A stretch of DNA of 64,000 nucleotides from the NCBI GenBank assembly GCA_943787365.1, contig CALSMD010000003.1, positions 1 to 64,000 of the forward strand. The letters are read 5' to 3'. Shown here in pieces: positions 28,707 through 36,982 of this stretch (position 1 is the first letter of the stretch; every line of letters begins with the position of its first letter). The notes beneath the pieces are model-generated. The model saw only the letters and a list, made by a program, of their open reading frames with translations, was not told where the DNA came from and did no database searches. Source of the stretch: an uncultured Flavobacteriaceae bacterium. Its GTDB lineage: Bacteria; Bacteroidota; Bacteroidia; Flavobacteriales; Flavobacteriaceae. Made by a program: the position numbers and the translations under genes.

Positions 28707-29573
28707 TTAGTTGAGTGACAAATATAATTTAATAATTTCTAACTTTTCCGTGGGAAAATCTTTAACTTTTGTTAATTCCTCAATAGCACTGTAACCATCT
28801 CTTAACATTCGCAATTCTATGATCTCATACGCCAGTTCATAATCGATATACTCAATGCTCACTAATTGTGCAATTGTGGCAGAATTTAAGTCAATTTTTT
28901 CGATAACCCTTGGCGTTTTGACTGTAAAATCTTTAAGAATATTCACAATCACTTCTGGGGTCAACCCTTGAATTCCTTGTAATTGGAGATCCGAAATAAA
29001 CCCGCCTTCAAAAGAATCTCTTAATCGTACGATCCGTTCGGAATAAAAAGCACCAATGCCGTGCACCTTTTGAAGCTGCTTGGCGGTTGCTTTGTTTAAA
29101 TCGATTTTTTTCGCAAATGTATTGGTAGAAGTAGAAGCGGTTGATGACGATTTTTTAGTGGATTTCGTCACCCAGTCGGGGAATTTAAAATAAGGGGCTA
29201 TCTTCTTAAGTAGTGAATCCGATACGTTGGTAATACGTTGAAATTCTTTATTTGTATTTACCCATTTATTTTTGGCTCTATACGCATGCAGCCGATTGAT
29301 TTCTTCTGCACTCATTCCAAGGGAATAGCCTTTATAATCGGTTATATAATTTGGATTGAAAGGATATATTTTTGGAGCAGAGTTTTGCCGTTGTTTTGCT
29401 ATTAAACTGTCCACCTCTTTTTGAAACTTCAAATAGGTTTCGGGTGCAATATCAAAAGTATCTGCGCGTAATTCATTATAAGACACCCAAGAGAGTTGCA
29501 TCGAAATGATAACGAGCATCAATACGATGACAGCCAAGCGTTGTTGGCGTGAAAAGTAGGTGTAAAATTTCAT
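28707..29573 (-). CDS. Helix-hairpin-helix (ComEA-like) protein
   Basis: 288 residues. One membrane segment near the N-terminus (about 11-31, LAVIVLMLVIISMQLSWVSY), then an extracytoplasmic part with three helix-hairpin-helix units: INRLHAYRAKNKWVNTNKEF, IDLNKATAKQLQKVHGIGAF and IDLNSATIAQLVSIEYIDYE. The pattern LNxATxxQL is the ComEA DNA-binding signature. ComEA takes part in DNA uptake, but in flavobacteria this protein is often encoded without other competence genes nearby, as here. 7 bp upstream of the acyl-CoA dehydrogenase start. Confidence 0.85.
   Translation of the reverse strand: MKFYTYFSRQQRLAVIVLMLVIISMQLSWVSYNELRADTFDIAPETYLKFQKEVDSLIAKQRQNSAPKIYPFNPNYITDYKGYSLGMSAEEINRLHAYRAKNKWVNTNKEFQRITNVSDSLLKKIAPYFKFPDWVTKSTKKSSSTASTSTNTFAKKIDLNKATAKQLQKVHGIGAFYSERIVRLRDSFEGGFISDLQLQGIQGLTPEVIVNILKDFTVKTPRVIEKIDLNSATIAQLVSIEYIDYELAYEIIELRMLRDGYSAIEELTKVKDFPTEKLEIIKLYLSLN
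28719..28726 (-). promoter_or_regulatory. Putative -7 element for the acyl-CoA dehydrogenase gene
   Basis: Minus strand TATATTTG inside the 3' end of the HhH gene, 19 bp ahead of the dehydrogenase ATG. Confidence 0.4.
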
Positions 29574-29589
29574 TTGGGGGCAACCATAT

Positions 29590-31191
29590 CTATTTCTTGA
29601 TAGCTTTTAAATATTTAGTTAACTCTCTCTTTACAACAGGGTATAAGAAGAACAATCCAACCATGTTCGGGAAGATCATTGCGAAAATCATTGCATCAGA
29701 GAATTTCCAGATAGACCCCATACTTGCCGCAGCTCCAATGACTACAAACAGTAAGAATAATAATTTATAAACTAAATCAGCTACTTTTCCTCTTCCAAAT
29801 AAAAATTTCCAAGATTGTAAGCCGTAGTAAGACCATGAAATCATCGTCGATACCGCAAACAATACCACAGCAATCGTTAAGAATATATTAGAATAAGGTA
29901 TGTATTGTGCAAAAGCTTTGGATGTGATTCCTGCGCCTTCATAAGCGACTCCCTCAATAAATACAACTCCAGAGCCATCGCCACCATATTCGAAGAATCC
30001 TCCAAAATTAAAAATCACAATCACCAAGGCGGTCATAGTACAAATGACAACCGTATCAATAAAAGGTTCTAAAAGTGCTACCAACCCTTCAGATGCTGAA
30101 TATTTTGTTTTAACAGCTGAATGTGCAATAGAAGCAGATCCTGCTCCAGCTTCATTTGAAAATGCAGCTCTTTGAAATCCTACGATCACAACTCCAATAA
30201 CGGATCCAACTCCAAAAGCAGTTGGATTAAATGCTTCTCTAACAATAAGACTAATGGCATCGTCCACTAAAGTGAAATTAGATAAGATGATATACAAACA
30301 CGCTACCACATACATAACGGCCATAAAAGGCACTACTTTTTCAGTGACTTGCGCAATACGCTTGATACCTCCAATAATAATGACTCCAACCAAAGCTGCT
30401 AATACAACTCCGACGATCGCACCCGCAGCAGTACTGTCCCAATTAAATAACTCTTTAATAACAATCGTCGCTTGATTGGATTGTGCAGCATTACCACCCC
30501 CAAAAGAACCTCCAATACAGAAGACTGCAAAAATAGCAGCGGTTACTTTTCCAATTTTAGCAAAACCTCTCGATTTTAAACCTTTACTTATATAATACAT
30601 AGGACCTCCATATACGGTTCCGTCCTTTCCTACATCTCTAAATTGAACTCCTAAAGTACATTCTACAAACTTCGTTGACATTCCCAATAATCCACAAACA
30701 ATCATCCAAAAAGTTGCGCCTGGACCTCCTAAAGCAATCGCTAAAGCAACCCCTGCAATGTTTCCATTTCCAACCGTTCCTGAAACCGCCGTTGCCAAAG
30801 CCTGAAAATGACTTACTTCGCCATCCGCACTTTCATCTTTAATAGTTTCAATAGCATCGCCACCCGGCGTAGAATCTCCGTACATCGCTTCTGCAACACC
30901 ATGGTCAACATGATCATATTTCCCTCTAACAACATTAATTGCTTTTCCGAAAAAACGAATGTTTGGAAATCCAAAATATATAGTAAAGAACAATGCACTA
31001 CCTACTAATAGCACCAATACAAATGGAATTGTAATTGTATCTCCTTTATATATAGGAAAGAATATAGCATCAAAAAAAGCATCTGCTACTGGCTGAAATG
31101 CTTCGTCAATTTTTTCATCTAATCCTTTTTCTTGTGCAAAAGACATAAATGGTAAAATCAAAGCAATTATAGTTTGAATGTATGTTTTCAT
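29590..31191 (-). CDS. Sodium:alanine symporter family protein (AGCS), long form
   Basis: 533 residues. Inner-membrane Na+ (or H+)/amino-acid symporter with about 10-11 helices after an N-terminal signal-like segment (MKTYIQTIIALILPFMSFAQ). AGCS signatures: SHFQALATAVSGTVGNGNIAG, GGPGATFWMIVCGLLGMSTK and RAAFSNEAGAGSASIAHSAV. A second, shorter AGCS protein is encoded at 41907-43289. Substrate is probably Ala or Gly by family; not visible. Confidence 0.92.
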   Translation of the reverse strand: MKTYIQTIIALILPFMSFAQEKGLDEKIDEAFQPVADAFFDAIFFPIYKGDTITIPFVLVLLVGSALFFTIYFGFPNIRFFGKAINVVRGKYDHVDHGVAEAMYGDSTPGGDAIETIKDESADGEVSHFQALATAVSGTVGNGNIAGVALAIALGGPGATFWMIVCGLLGMSTKFVECTLGVQFRDVGKDGTVYGGPMYYISKGLKSRGFAKIGKVTAAIFAVFCIGGSFGGGNAAQSNQATIVIKELFNWDSTAAGAIVGVVLAALVGVIIIGGIKRIAQVTEKVVPFMAVMYVVACLYIILSNFTLVDDAISLIVREAFNPTAFGVGSVIGVVIVGFQRAAFSNEAGAGSASIAHSAVKTKYSASEGLVALLEPFIDTVVICTMTALVIVIFNFGGFFEYGGDGSGVVFIEGVAYEGAGITSKAFAQYIPYSNIFLTIAVVLFAVSTMISWSYYGLQSWKFLFGRGKVADLVYKLLFLLFVVIGAAASMGSIWKFSDAMIFAMIFPNMVGLFFLYPVVKRELTKYLKAIKK

Positions 31192-31329
31192 AGGGAAAAT
31201 TTATGGTCGTGATTAATAAGCGAACAATATGGTGAAAAAATATGAAATATTAAAATTTGGTAGCGGTTTAAAGATTAAAAACTATTTCATCTTAACCTTT
31301 AACAAAAGTAGGTGACGTTGCTCTTTTGT

Positions 31330-31636
31330 CTAATATTTTCTGGGTTCTCTACTACTATGTCGAACTCTTAAAATTCTAATTTCAGTTTCTGTAATTCGAT
31401 AAGCTATACGAAAACTATAAATTTCAAATGCTCTATAATTACCATCGTTATGAGCTTTAAATCGATCTAATTCGTAAATATCTGGACTTTTATAAAGATT
31501 TTTAGCTTCTTCAAGAATTCTAGTTATTACCTTATTTGCAGAAAGAATGGATTTTTCTTTGAGGTAGTTATAAGCTTCCTTTAATTGATTCAGTGCCTTT
31601 TTATCCCAAACAACTATTTTTTTTGTGGGCTACCAT
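31330..31636 (-). CDS. RelE/ParE-family toxin, frame broken by one extra A near the start
   Basis: The ATG at 31634-31636 overlaps the stop of the upstream antitoxin (ATGGTAG), the normal coupling for this kind of pair. The frame MVAHKK breaks at a run of eight A (31617-31624 region); with seven A it continues IVVWDKKALNQLKEAYNYL, then ILEEAKNLYKSPDIYELDRF, NYRAFEIYSFRIAYRI and ends RVRHSSREPRKY, about 101 residues. This is a ParE/RelE fold (translation or gyrase inhibitor) with the typical EIRILRVRHSSREP C-terminus. Either an assembly insertion or a real, phase-variation-like slip. Confidence 0.8.
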
Positions 31637-31845
31637 TGATTGGCAATTTTCTCAACCTCTTCTTGAGTGAGAAAATCTCCTGCATCAATACGTGCATTGG
31701 CTTCGTCAATTTCTTTATTGTATTGACTTAAACTAATTCCTCTTGAAGTTGATTTGTTTAAAAAACTTTCTAGTTTATCAAAAACACTTTCTTCTACATT
31801 TAGTAGTTTTTGAATGAATTCATGTTTTCTAGTTTCTAAATCCAT
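31630..31845 (-). CDS. Small antitoxin-type protein
   Basis: 71 residues, acidic. It begins MDLETRKHEFIQKLLNVEE and ends QEEVEKIANQW, the form seen in antitoxins paired with ParE/RelE toxins in Bacteroidota (addiction-module antitoxins with the DEANARIDAGDFLTQEEVEK motif). It precedes the broken toxin gene with a 7-bp overlap. The assignment rests on the motif and the neighbour. Confidence 0.8.
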   Translation of the reverse strand: MDLETRKHEFIQKLLNVEESVFDKLESFLNKSTSRGISLSQYNKEIDEANARIDAGDFLTQEEVEKIANQW

Positions 31846-31870
31846 GTGTATAAATATTTAGTTAACCTTA

Positions 31871-31878
31871 CAAATATA
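31871..31878 (-). promoter_or_regulatory. Putative -7 element for the antitoxin-toxin pair
   Basis: Minus strand TATATTTG, 25 bp ahead of the antitoxin ATG; no clear -33. Confidence 0.45.
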
Positions 31879-31895
31879 ATAAAAAATGACAGTCA

Positions 31896-32930
31896 TTATT
31901 CTGTAAATACATCAATATTATAAGTACTATTCAATTTTTGAATTTGCTCAGGACGTCCCAAAACAATCACTTTAGAGTTGGGGACTAATTTTTGATTGGC
32001 TTCTGGATTGATGATGTAGTGTCCTATTTCATCTTTGTATCCTATCACGTTACATCCAGTTTTTTTTCTTAGGTCTAAATCTTGAATCGTTTTAATAATA
32101 GACGTATCGTATAATTTTCCAACTGCAATCTCCTCTATATTAATCGTGTCATTTCCAACAATCGAAAGGTTGTCAATAAATTCTAACAAATCTGGTACAA
32201 CTACTAAGGAAGCCATGTGATCTCCTCCAATTTTATCAGGTAAAATGACGTTGTTGGCGCCTGCAAGTTTAAGCTTGCTATAGGAGGATTCATTAGACGC
32301 ACGACTGATAATGCGTGCGGTTTTGTTCATTTGACGTGCAGACAGCACAACAAACACATTGTCAGAGTCACTCGGCAAGGCAGAAATTAAGCACTCTGCG
32401 CGTTCAATTCCAGCTGATTGAAGCACATTGTCATCGTTGGCATTGCCATAAACAAAGAGAATGTCTTCATTTTGATGCTTGTCTATAGTCTCTTTATTGG
32501 ATTCCACAACCACAAAAGAACGGTTGTGTGTCAATAATTTTTTGGCAGCCTGCTGCCCATTTCTTCCAAATCCACATATCACAATATGATTGGACAGTGC
32601 ATCAATTTTTTTTTGCATCTTCTTATGTTTTAGTTCGGAAATAACATTTTTAGAAATTATATATTCTGTGATAATTGTGAGCGCATATCCAACAATAATG
32701 ACACTGGTTAATATCAAGAAAATAGTAAATATTTTAGTATCTGAATCTAAGGGAGCCACCTCTCCAAAACCAACCGTAGTGATGGTGATGACAGTCATAT
32801 AAAACGCATCAACCCATGAAAAATCGGACAGAACCTTAAAGCCTACGATCCCCGTGAAAAGCAGGAACACCAACAATATAATCGCTGTGCTAATTTTAGA
32901 TTTGTAAAGTTTTATAAAAGGATTATTCAT
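31896..32930 (-). CDS. Potassium channel protein with TrkA-N/RCK domain
   Basis: 344 residues. Two membrane helices (about 14-34 and 72-92) flank a pore loop with the selectivity filter TVGFGE (residues 52-57). The cytoplasmic RCK domain follows with the nucleotide-binding motif IVICGFGRNGQQAAKKL near residue 113, then a TrkA-C-like end. GFG instead of GYG is common in prokaryotic channels of this group. Likely a ligand-gated K+ channel. It lies 5 bp downstream of the PspC gene and belongs to the DUF2851-pspC-channel run. Confidence 0.9.
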   Translation of the reverse strand: MNNPFIKLYKSKISTAIILLVFLLFTGIVGFKVLSDFSWVDAFYMTVITITTVGFGEVAPLDSDTKIFTIFLILTSVIIVGYALTIITEYIISKNVISELKHKKMQKKIDALSNHIVICGFGRNGQQAAKKLLTHNRSFVVVESNKETIDKHQNEDILFVYGNANDDNVLQSAGIERAECLISALPSDSDNVFVVLSARQMNKTARIISRASNESSYSKLKLAGANNVILPDKIGGDHMASLVVVPDLLEFIDNLSIVGNDTINIEEIAVGKLYDTSIIKTIQDLDLRKKTGCNVIGYKDEIGHYIINPEANQKLVPNSKVIVLGRPEQIQKLNSTYNIDVFTE

Positions 32931-32935
32931 AGCTA

Positions 32936-33163
32936 TTAAATATCAAAAACGGAGGTTCTTTTGGTGTATATCAAATCCTTTATACGGATCCAAAACGCTA
33001 AGAATAAATAAAAGGCAAATCCAAAACCAAGGGTTACAAATGTGAGGTAGATGAAGGAGGTTCGGACGACTTTGGCACGCATCCCAAAACGATCGGCTAT
33101 CCGTTGGCAAACGTAGAACCCATATTTTTGTAAATTGAAAAGTCCGTTGTAAAATAATTTCAT
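32936..33163 (-). CDS. PspC-domain small membrane protein
   Basis: 75 residues. The PspC pattern is visible as GVCQRIADRFGM-like sequence (here YVCQRIADRFGMRAKVVRTS) followed by one membrane helix (about 38-60, IYLTFVTLGFGFAFYLFLAF). PspC proteins sense or signal envelope stress; no psp regulator is nearby. Between DUF2851 (8 bp) and the K+ channel (5 bp). Confidence 0.8.
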   Translation of the reverse strand: MKLFYNGLFNLQKYGFYVCQRIADRFGMRAKVVRTSFIYLTFVTLGFGFAFYLFLAFWIRIKDLIYTKRTSVFDI

Positions 33164-33171
33164 ACTGCAAT

Positions 33172-34449
33172 TTATGAATTTCGATTCAAAAGTGCACTAC
33201 CAATCGCGCAATGAAGACATTTATTTTTTGAACAATAGTTTTGTTTTAATTGAATCAACGCTTGAGAATCGAAAGCCGTTTTTCCAAACGCATAGAGGGT
33301 ATGAAATTTATCGACAATGCTGTTGTGCTCCATAGGGATTTTGCGCATAATTGCCACTACATCTTCTTGATTGGTTTGTCGATTGTATTTATTGTAGGCA
33401 AACTTGATAGGGATGATGGTATTGATAATCAATAAATTCATAAATGATTTTGTCAACGTTTTTGGGATGGATTTGGAGGTCTTCTCAAAGGTGTAGTGCG
33501 TGTCCCAAAACTTGGAAGTGGTTCCTTCAAAAATAGAATACAACTGATCTAAGGACTGGGCTTCAATGATGCTTGAAAATAAATTTGAACTCCGACTGTA
33601 GAGTGCCGCTAGTTGTGCCAGTCGGATGGTTGGAAAATTAGGAGGGCGCAATCGAAAAAACTGAACTGGGAGTACGCCATTATTTGAAATTGAAAATTTG
33701 GTTTTCAAAAAGGTATAAGTGCTTTTCAATTCAGAGATATAAGCATCTTGTGCTTCGGTTTCCATAAGCCCCGATTGTCCAAAAAATAAGGCTTCAAGTT
33801 GGTGAACTTCAAATTGTGATTTTCGAATGACCGAAAAATCCATTGATTTTGCAATGCTTAAAAACGCATCGCCATTGACTTTAAGTCCAAAATTTTTGGC
33901 CAATTGCCAAAACAATACGGCTTCCCAATTTTGTTTCGATTCAATGAGTTGTGCTTCAATGGCTTTGTACTTTCCTTCCAAGCGCTCTAAATACAAACGC
34001 TCCAGCCAATGGTTAATGGTGAAAGAATCTACTTCCTTCATATTAGGTTCACAAGGAATCCAATATTGTTTTTGATTTAATAAGGTGTTGTAGTTTTTAT
34101 AGGTGTGTGGAAGGACGTAATTTTTGAGCTCTAGGGTTGGGATCGGCGTGTTGTCCTTTCTGTATATTTCCATATTGTGTTCCCAAACCACATGCAAAAT
34201 TACACTGTCATAAGCAGCATCGGTCTCGTGGTGATGCACATACCAATCGGAAGATTTAATATGAATCTCTACGTTACCCGCCCACAACTGGGTGCCGATA
34301 CTTAATTGAGCATTAAAAAAATCGGGGCCTGAATTGACATTTGCTAAACCAACTGCCTTCAGAGTTATTGACTCCTGAGTAGTGGTTTTTAACGATTTGA
34401 GGCTCATTTTTTTATGCTGCCAGACATAATGTAGGAAGTCTTCTTGCAT
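33172..34449 (-). CDS. DUF2851 family protein
   Basis: 425 residues. Recognised as DUF2851, a family found mostly in Bacteroidota: MQEDFLHYVWQHKKMSLKSL at the start, PDFFNAQLSIGTQLWAGNVE with EIHIKSSDWYVHHHETDAAYDS, and a C-terminal cysteine cluster (CSKNKCLHCAIG). The N-terminal part resembles nuclease-like folds (conserved E, H and D residues), but no activity is established. Starts the leftward run with pspC and the K+ channel. Confidence 0.87.
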   Translation of the reverse strand: MQEDFLHYVWQHKKMSLKSLKTTTQESITLKAVGLANVNSGPDFFNAQLSIGTQLWAGNVEIHIKSSDWYVHHHETDAAYDSVILHVVWEHNMEIYRKDNTPIPTLELKNYVLPHTYKNYNTLLNQKQYWIPCEPNMKEVDSFTINHWLERLYLERLEGKYKAIEAQLIESKQNWEAVLFWQLAKNFGLKVNGDAFLSIAKSMDFSVIRKSQFEVHQLEALFFGQSGLMETEAQDAYISELKSTYTFLKTKFSISNNGVLPVQFFRLRPPNFPTIRLAQLAALYSRSSNLFSSIIEAQSLDQLYSIFEGTTSKFWDTHYTFEKTSKSIPKTLTKSFMNLLIINTIIPIKFAYNKYNRQTNQEDVVAIMRKIPMEHNSIVDKFHTLYAFGKTAFDSQALIQLKQNYCSKNKCLHCAIGSALLNRNS

Positions 34450-34597
34450 CCCACTAAGATAAAAAAAGTTTTTAAGCTACCAAATTATCTAAATGGGGTT
34501 TCACAAACTGCTTTAAAATCGTAACAATTTGGGTCGGACAAAATCTTGTTCTATCTCTTTTAGAGTTGTTTTACTTATAAGTTGTTAAGCGTTTAGC

Positions 34598-34918
34598 TTA
34601 AGCTATTTCAACTCTGTTGTTTTCAAGTTTTACATTGAATTGAATTTCAGCTTTTAATGCCTTAAACACTCTAATTATGGTTTCAATTCTAGCACTGTTT
34701 GCATTATTCTCAAGTTTTGATATTTGAGATTTATTAACGCCAATCATTTCTCCTAATTTTTCTTGAGTTAAGTTGCGTTCTTTTCGGGTGGTTTTTATCA
34801 TACGACCCAACAAATCCATACGCAATTCATATTCATATTCATCTCGCTCTTCAGTACCTTTCTTTCCTATATACTTATCTTCCATTTCGGATAAGCTGTA
34901 TGATTTTAATTTTGTCAT
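34598..34918 (-). CDS. XRE-family antitoxin
   Basis: 106 residues. Helix-turn-helix: LTQEKLGEMIGVNKSQISKL (about residues 50-69) followed by ENNANSARIETIIRVFKALKAEI, the usual form of HigA/RelB-type antitoxins. 4 bp downstream of the toxin gene. It probably represses the shared promoter at 35274-35304. Confidence 0.87.
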   Translation of the reverse strand: MTKLKSYSLSEMEDKYIGKKGTEERDEYEYELRMDLLGRMIKTTRKERNLTQEKLGEMIGVNKSQISKLENNANSARIETIIRVFKALKAEIQFNVKLENNRVEIA

Positions 34919-34922
34919 AATC

Positions 34923-35252
34923 TTAATATTTTAGATATTCACTCCTTATTTTTTTCGCTTTATTAATCTCCGTTTTGGGAGTTTTCTGCGTTTTTTTGAC
35001 AAAGCCATTTGTTGTAACAACTAACGTATTTTCGTTGTCTCTTTTGTCCCAAAATGACAATAATCTTATCTGATTGTTTGAAAACCGAACTCTAAACTCC
35101 CAAATATCATCAGTTAATTTTTTAAAGAGTTTAGGGTCATTGGATTTTTCAGCCAACCTAATATTATAAAATATTTTCTTTCGGGTTTTAGCATCCAAAT
35201 TTTTTATAAAACCAGCCGCACTTTCTAAAAATATTGTTTTGAAATATTCCAA
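34923..35252 (-). CDS. RelE-superfamily (HigB/Gp49-like) toxin
   Basis: 109 residues from a TTG start (35250-35252); no in-frame ATG is available nearby. Pattern of the phage-derived Gp49-like/RelE family: DAKTRKKIFYNIRLAEKSND, FKKLTDDIWEFRVRFSNNQIR, LLSFWDKRDNENTLVVTTNGF and the final KKTQKTPKTEINKAKKIRSEY. It should be an mRNA interferase. Toxin-first order with the XRE antitoxin right behind. Confidence 0.87.
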   Translation of the reverse strand: MEYFKTIFLESAAGFIKNLDAKTRKKIFYNIRLAEKSNDPKLFKKLTDDIWEFRVRFSNNQIRLLSFWDKRDNENTLVVTTNGFVKKTQKTPKTEINKAKKIRSEYLKY

Positions 35253-35273
35253 TAGATAGATATCTTATTAATA

Positions 35274-35304
35274 CAAATATACATAAAGTTTCTAAATTTA
35301 GCAA
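35274..35304 (-). promoter_or_regulatory. Promoter of the RelE/XRE pair
   Basis: Minus strand -33 TTG (35302-35304), 20-nt spacer, -7 TATATTTG (35274-35281), 21 bp ahead of the TTG start. Confidence 0.6.
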
Positions 35305-35313
35305 CTTTATGTT

Positions 35314-35397
35314 TTAGTTCACAAACGTTTCTTGGATGACCTCTTTGCATTTCTGTATATCAGATTTTGATAATCGGTTATACTGTTTTAATACCAT
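35314..35397 (-). pseudogene. mazF toxin remnant (internal deletion)
   Basis: 27-codon frame MVLKQY joined to NRLSKSDIQKCKEVIQETF. The first residues look like a MazF start and the rest like the C-terminal helix of MazF/PemK toxins; everything between (about 80 residues with the catalytic core) is missing. Its ATG overlaps the stop of the mazE remnant in the ATGGTATTAA arrangement normal for mazEF. It cannot be active. Confidence 0.65.
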
Positions 35398-35606
35398 TCC
35401 TCAAAGTTTTGATCTTCAAATACGTCATTGAAAAGCAAGGTGTCGTCATTATTTTTAGACATTTCCTCAAAGGCTTTTTCCCAATTTTTTCGTGGACTCC
35501 CAATTGGTTTTAGGATAATTCGTTCCTTTTCTAAAATCATCTGAACCTTGTTCTTTATATTGTGTTTTATTTCCAATTTTTTACGTTTATTAATGGGCAC
35601 GAGCAA
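35388..35606 (-). pseudogene. mazE-type antitoxin, N-terminus degraded
   Basis: 72 codons from a TTG. Residues from about 16 on match a MazE/AbrB antitoxin (HNIKNKVQMILEKERIILKP, SPRKNWEKAFEEMSKNNDD, NDVFEDQNFEEWY), but the AbrB start (normally xxIGNSKGxRLP) is replaced by LVPINKRKKLEIK, so DNA binding is probably lost. The C-terminal toxin-binding part is whole. Upstream sequence fuses into another reading remnant, a sign of a deletion junction. Confidence 0.65.
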
Positions 35607-35712
35607 AAGATGTTCGCGCTAGTGGAGGAGTTGTTTTCTCTGAATTTACTACCCACACAAAGTTCTTTTGGTCTTGTGTAAGCCCCTCAAAAAAACAAAA
35701 TAGCACACTCAT
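35590..35712 (-). CDS. Short reading-frame remnant of unknown kind
   Basis: 40-residue frame MSVLFCFFEGLTQDQKNFVW continuing to SFARAH. It is not a known protein to me. It overlaps the degraded mazE start and lies next to a palindromic stretch, so it may be part of a deleted cassette rather than a gene. Confidence 0.3.
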   Translation of the reverse strand: MSVLFCFFEGLTQDQKNFVWVVNSEKTTPPLARTSFARAH

Positions 35713-35779
35713 TTTTTAATATGGCACCCCCTACATCGGCTTAAAAAGGAAGGTTTTTTATTTTTTTAGAGGACTTGTG

Positions 35780-35807
35780 CAACGGTTACCGTTGTTGTAA
35801 GTAGTGC
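35780..35807. repeat. Left end repeat of the CDF cassette
   Basis: Perfect 15-nt palindrome CAACGGTTACCGTTG (35780-35794) running into GTTGTAAGTAGTGC (35794-35807). The latter recurs inverted at 36629-36642 with one mismatch, on the other side of the transporter gene. Confidence 0.7.
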
Positions 35808-35814
35808 TTCCCGC

Positions 35815-36609
35815 TTACTTACTCAATTTCAGTATCCGAAATGCTCCTTGAATTACCAATACAAAAACGATTGTTCCAATAATCAAGTCAGGTTTATTAG
35901 AAGTCAAATAATGCACTAAAATTCCTGCAAGTATTACTCCTAAATTTATAATCACATCATTCGAGGTGAAAATCATACTTGCTTTCATATGTGCCTCTTC
36001 TTTACTCTTGGACTTTTGCAAAATATAAAGACAAATTCCGTTTGCGATAAGTGCGAAAATCGAAACGATAATCATTGTCGAAAAATCGGGAAGTTTCTCG
36101 TCTCCGAAAAATCTTCTTAAAACTTCTACAAATCCAATAATCGCAAGTATTATTTGAAAATATCCAGCAAGTTTGGCAATCCGTTTTTTCTTTATTACTG
36201 TTCCTCCAACCGCAAACAAACTTATTCCGTACACAAAACTGTCAGCAAGCATATCTAAACTGTCGGCAACAAGTCCCATAGATTTTGAGATAATTCCTGT
36301 TGTCATTTCGATTATGAAAAACGCAAAATTTATAACAAGTACAGACCAAAGTAGCTTTTTTTGGTTTTTGTTTTCTTTAAATTCTGTTTGGTCGGTTTGT
36401 TCAGTTGAGATTTTTTTCCCTCCTAAATTCAGTTCGATAACTGACTTTTCGATTAGGTCAATTTCTCCGCTGTGAAAAACAGTCAATTTCCGATTCGGAA
36501 TATCAAAGCCCAAATTCGCAATGCTCGAAATTCCGTCCAATTTCATTCGGATTAGATTTTCCTCTGAAGGACAATCCATTTTGGTAATTTCAAATATCGT
36601 TTTATTCAT
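35815..36609 (-). CDS. Cation diffusion facilitator (CDF) family transporter with N-terminal metal-binding-like domain
   Basis: 264 residues. N-terminal ferredoxin-like domain (1-75) beginning IFEITKMDCPSEENLIRMKL, similar to HMA-type domains but with one cysteine (C14). Then about six membrane helices; helix 2 and helix 5 carry the metal site pattern: VADSLDMLADSF (DxxxD) and TSNDVIINLGVI (NDxxxN). Probably exports a divalent or heavy metal cation. It stands alone between inverted repeats and next to decayed toxin-antitoxin genes, so it looks like a horizontally moved cassette. Confidence 0.85.
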   Translation of the reverse strand: MNKTIFEITKMDCPSEENLIRMKLDGISSIANLGFDIPNRKLTVFHSGEIDLIEKSVIELNLGGKKISTEQTDQTEFKENKNQKKLLWSVLVINFAFFIIEMTTGIISKSMGLVADSLDMLADSFVYGISLFAVGGTVIKKKRIAKLAGYFQIILAIIGFVEVLRRFFGDEKLPDFSTMIIVSIFALIANGICLYILQKSKSKEEAHMKASMIFTSNDVIINLGVILAGILVHYLTSNKPDLIIGTIVFVLVIQGAFRILKLSK

Positions 36610-36628
36610 TCAGTTTCTGGGTTTTTCG

Positions 36629-36642
36629 GCATTACTTACAAC
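36629..36642. repeat. Right end repeat of the CDF cassette
   Basis: GCATTACTTACAAC; its reverse complement GTTGTAAGTAATGC matches the left end GTTGTAAGTAGTGC in 13 of 14 positions. Confidence 0.65.
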
Positions 36643-36806
36643 TACTGTATATCGGTACTAGCTCCTATATTTTTAATATGTTTGATTGTTAAATTACTTT
36701 ATCTATAATACTGATAATCAATGCTTTTTAGTTATTAAAATTATGATTTCACTGTCCTCAGTCCTCATTAGATCACAACTATTTACAAACGTAAATCCCC
36801 GTGCTG

Positions 36807-36929
36807 TGCAAAGTCTCCCGACTTTGAGCTTATATAATTATCAATGCTTTTCCGTTTAAAACTTATTGTTTACAATATTCAATTTGCATTTTACTTTTTT
36901 GTAGTTGCGCTAAGTCGGGAGACTTTGCA
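36807..36929. repeat. Inverted REP-type pair
   Basis: TGCAAAGTCTCCCGACTT (36807-36824) and its perfect reverse complement (36912-36929) are separated by 87 bp of AT-rich DNA with no frame. Similarity extends outward (CCCG...CGGG). This is the layout of a REPIN or small MITE. Confidence 0.75.
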
Positions 36930-36943
36930 GCGGGTAAACGTAT

Positions 36944-36982
36944 AAAAAAAATCACCTATTTCCAAAAAAATAGGTGATTTTT
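36944..36982. terminator. Bidirectional terminator after the cysteine synthase family gene
   Basis: Stem AAATCACCTATTT (36949-36961), loop, AAATAGGTGATTT (36968-36980), with A-run before and T-run after. Confidence 0.82.
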
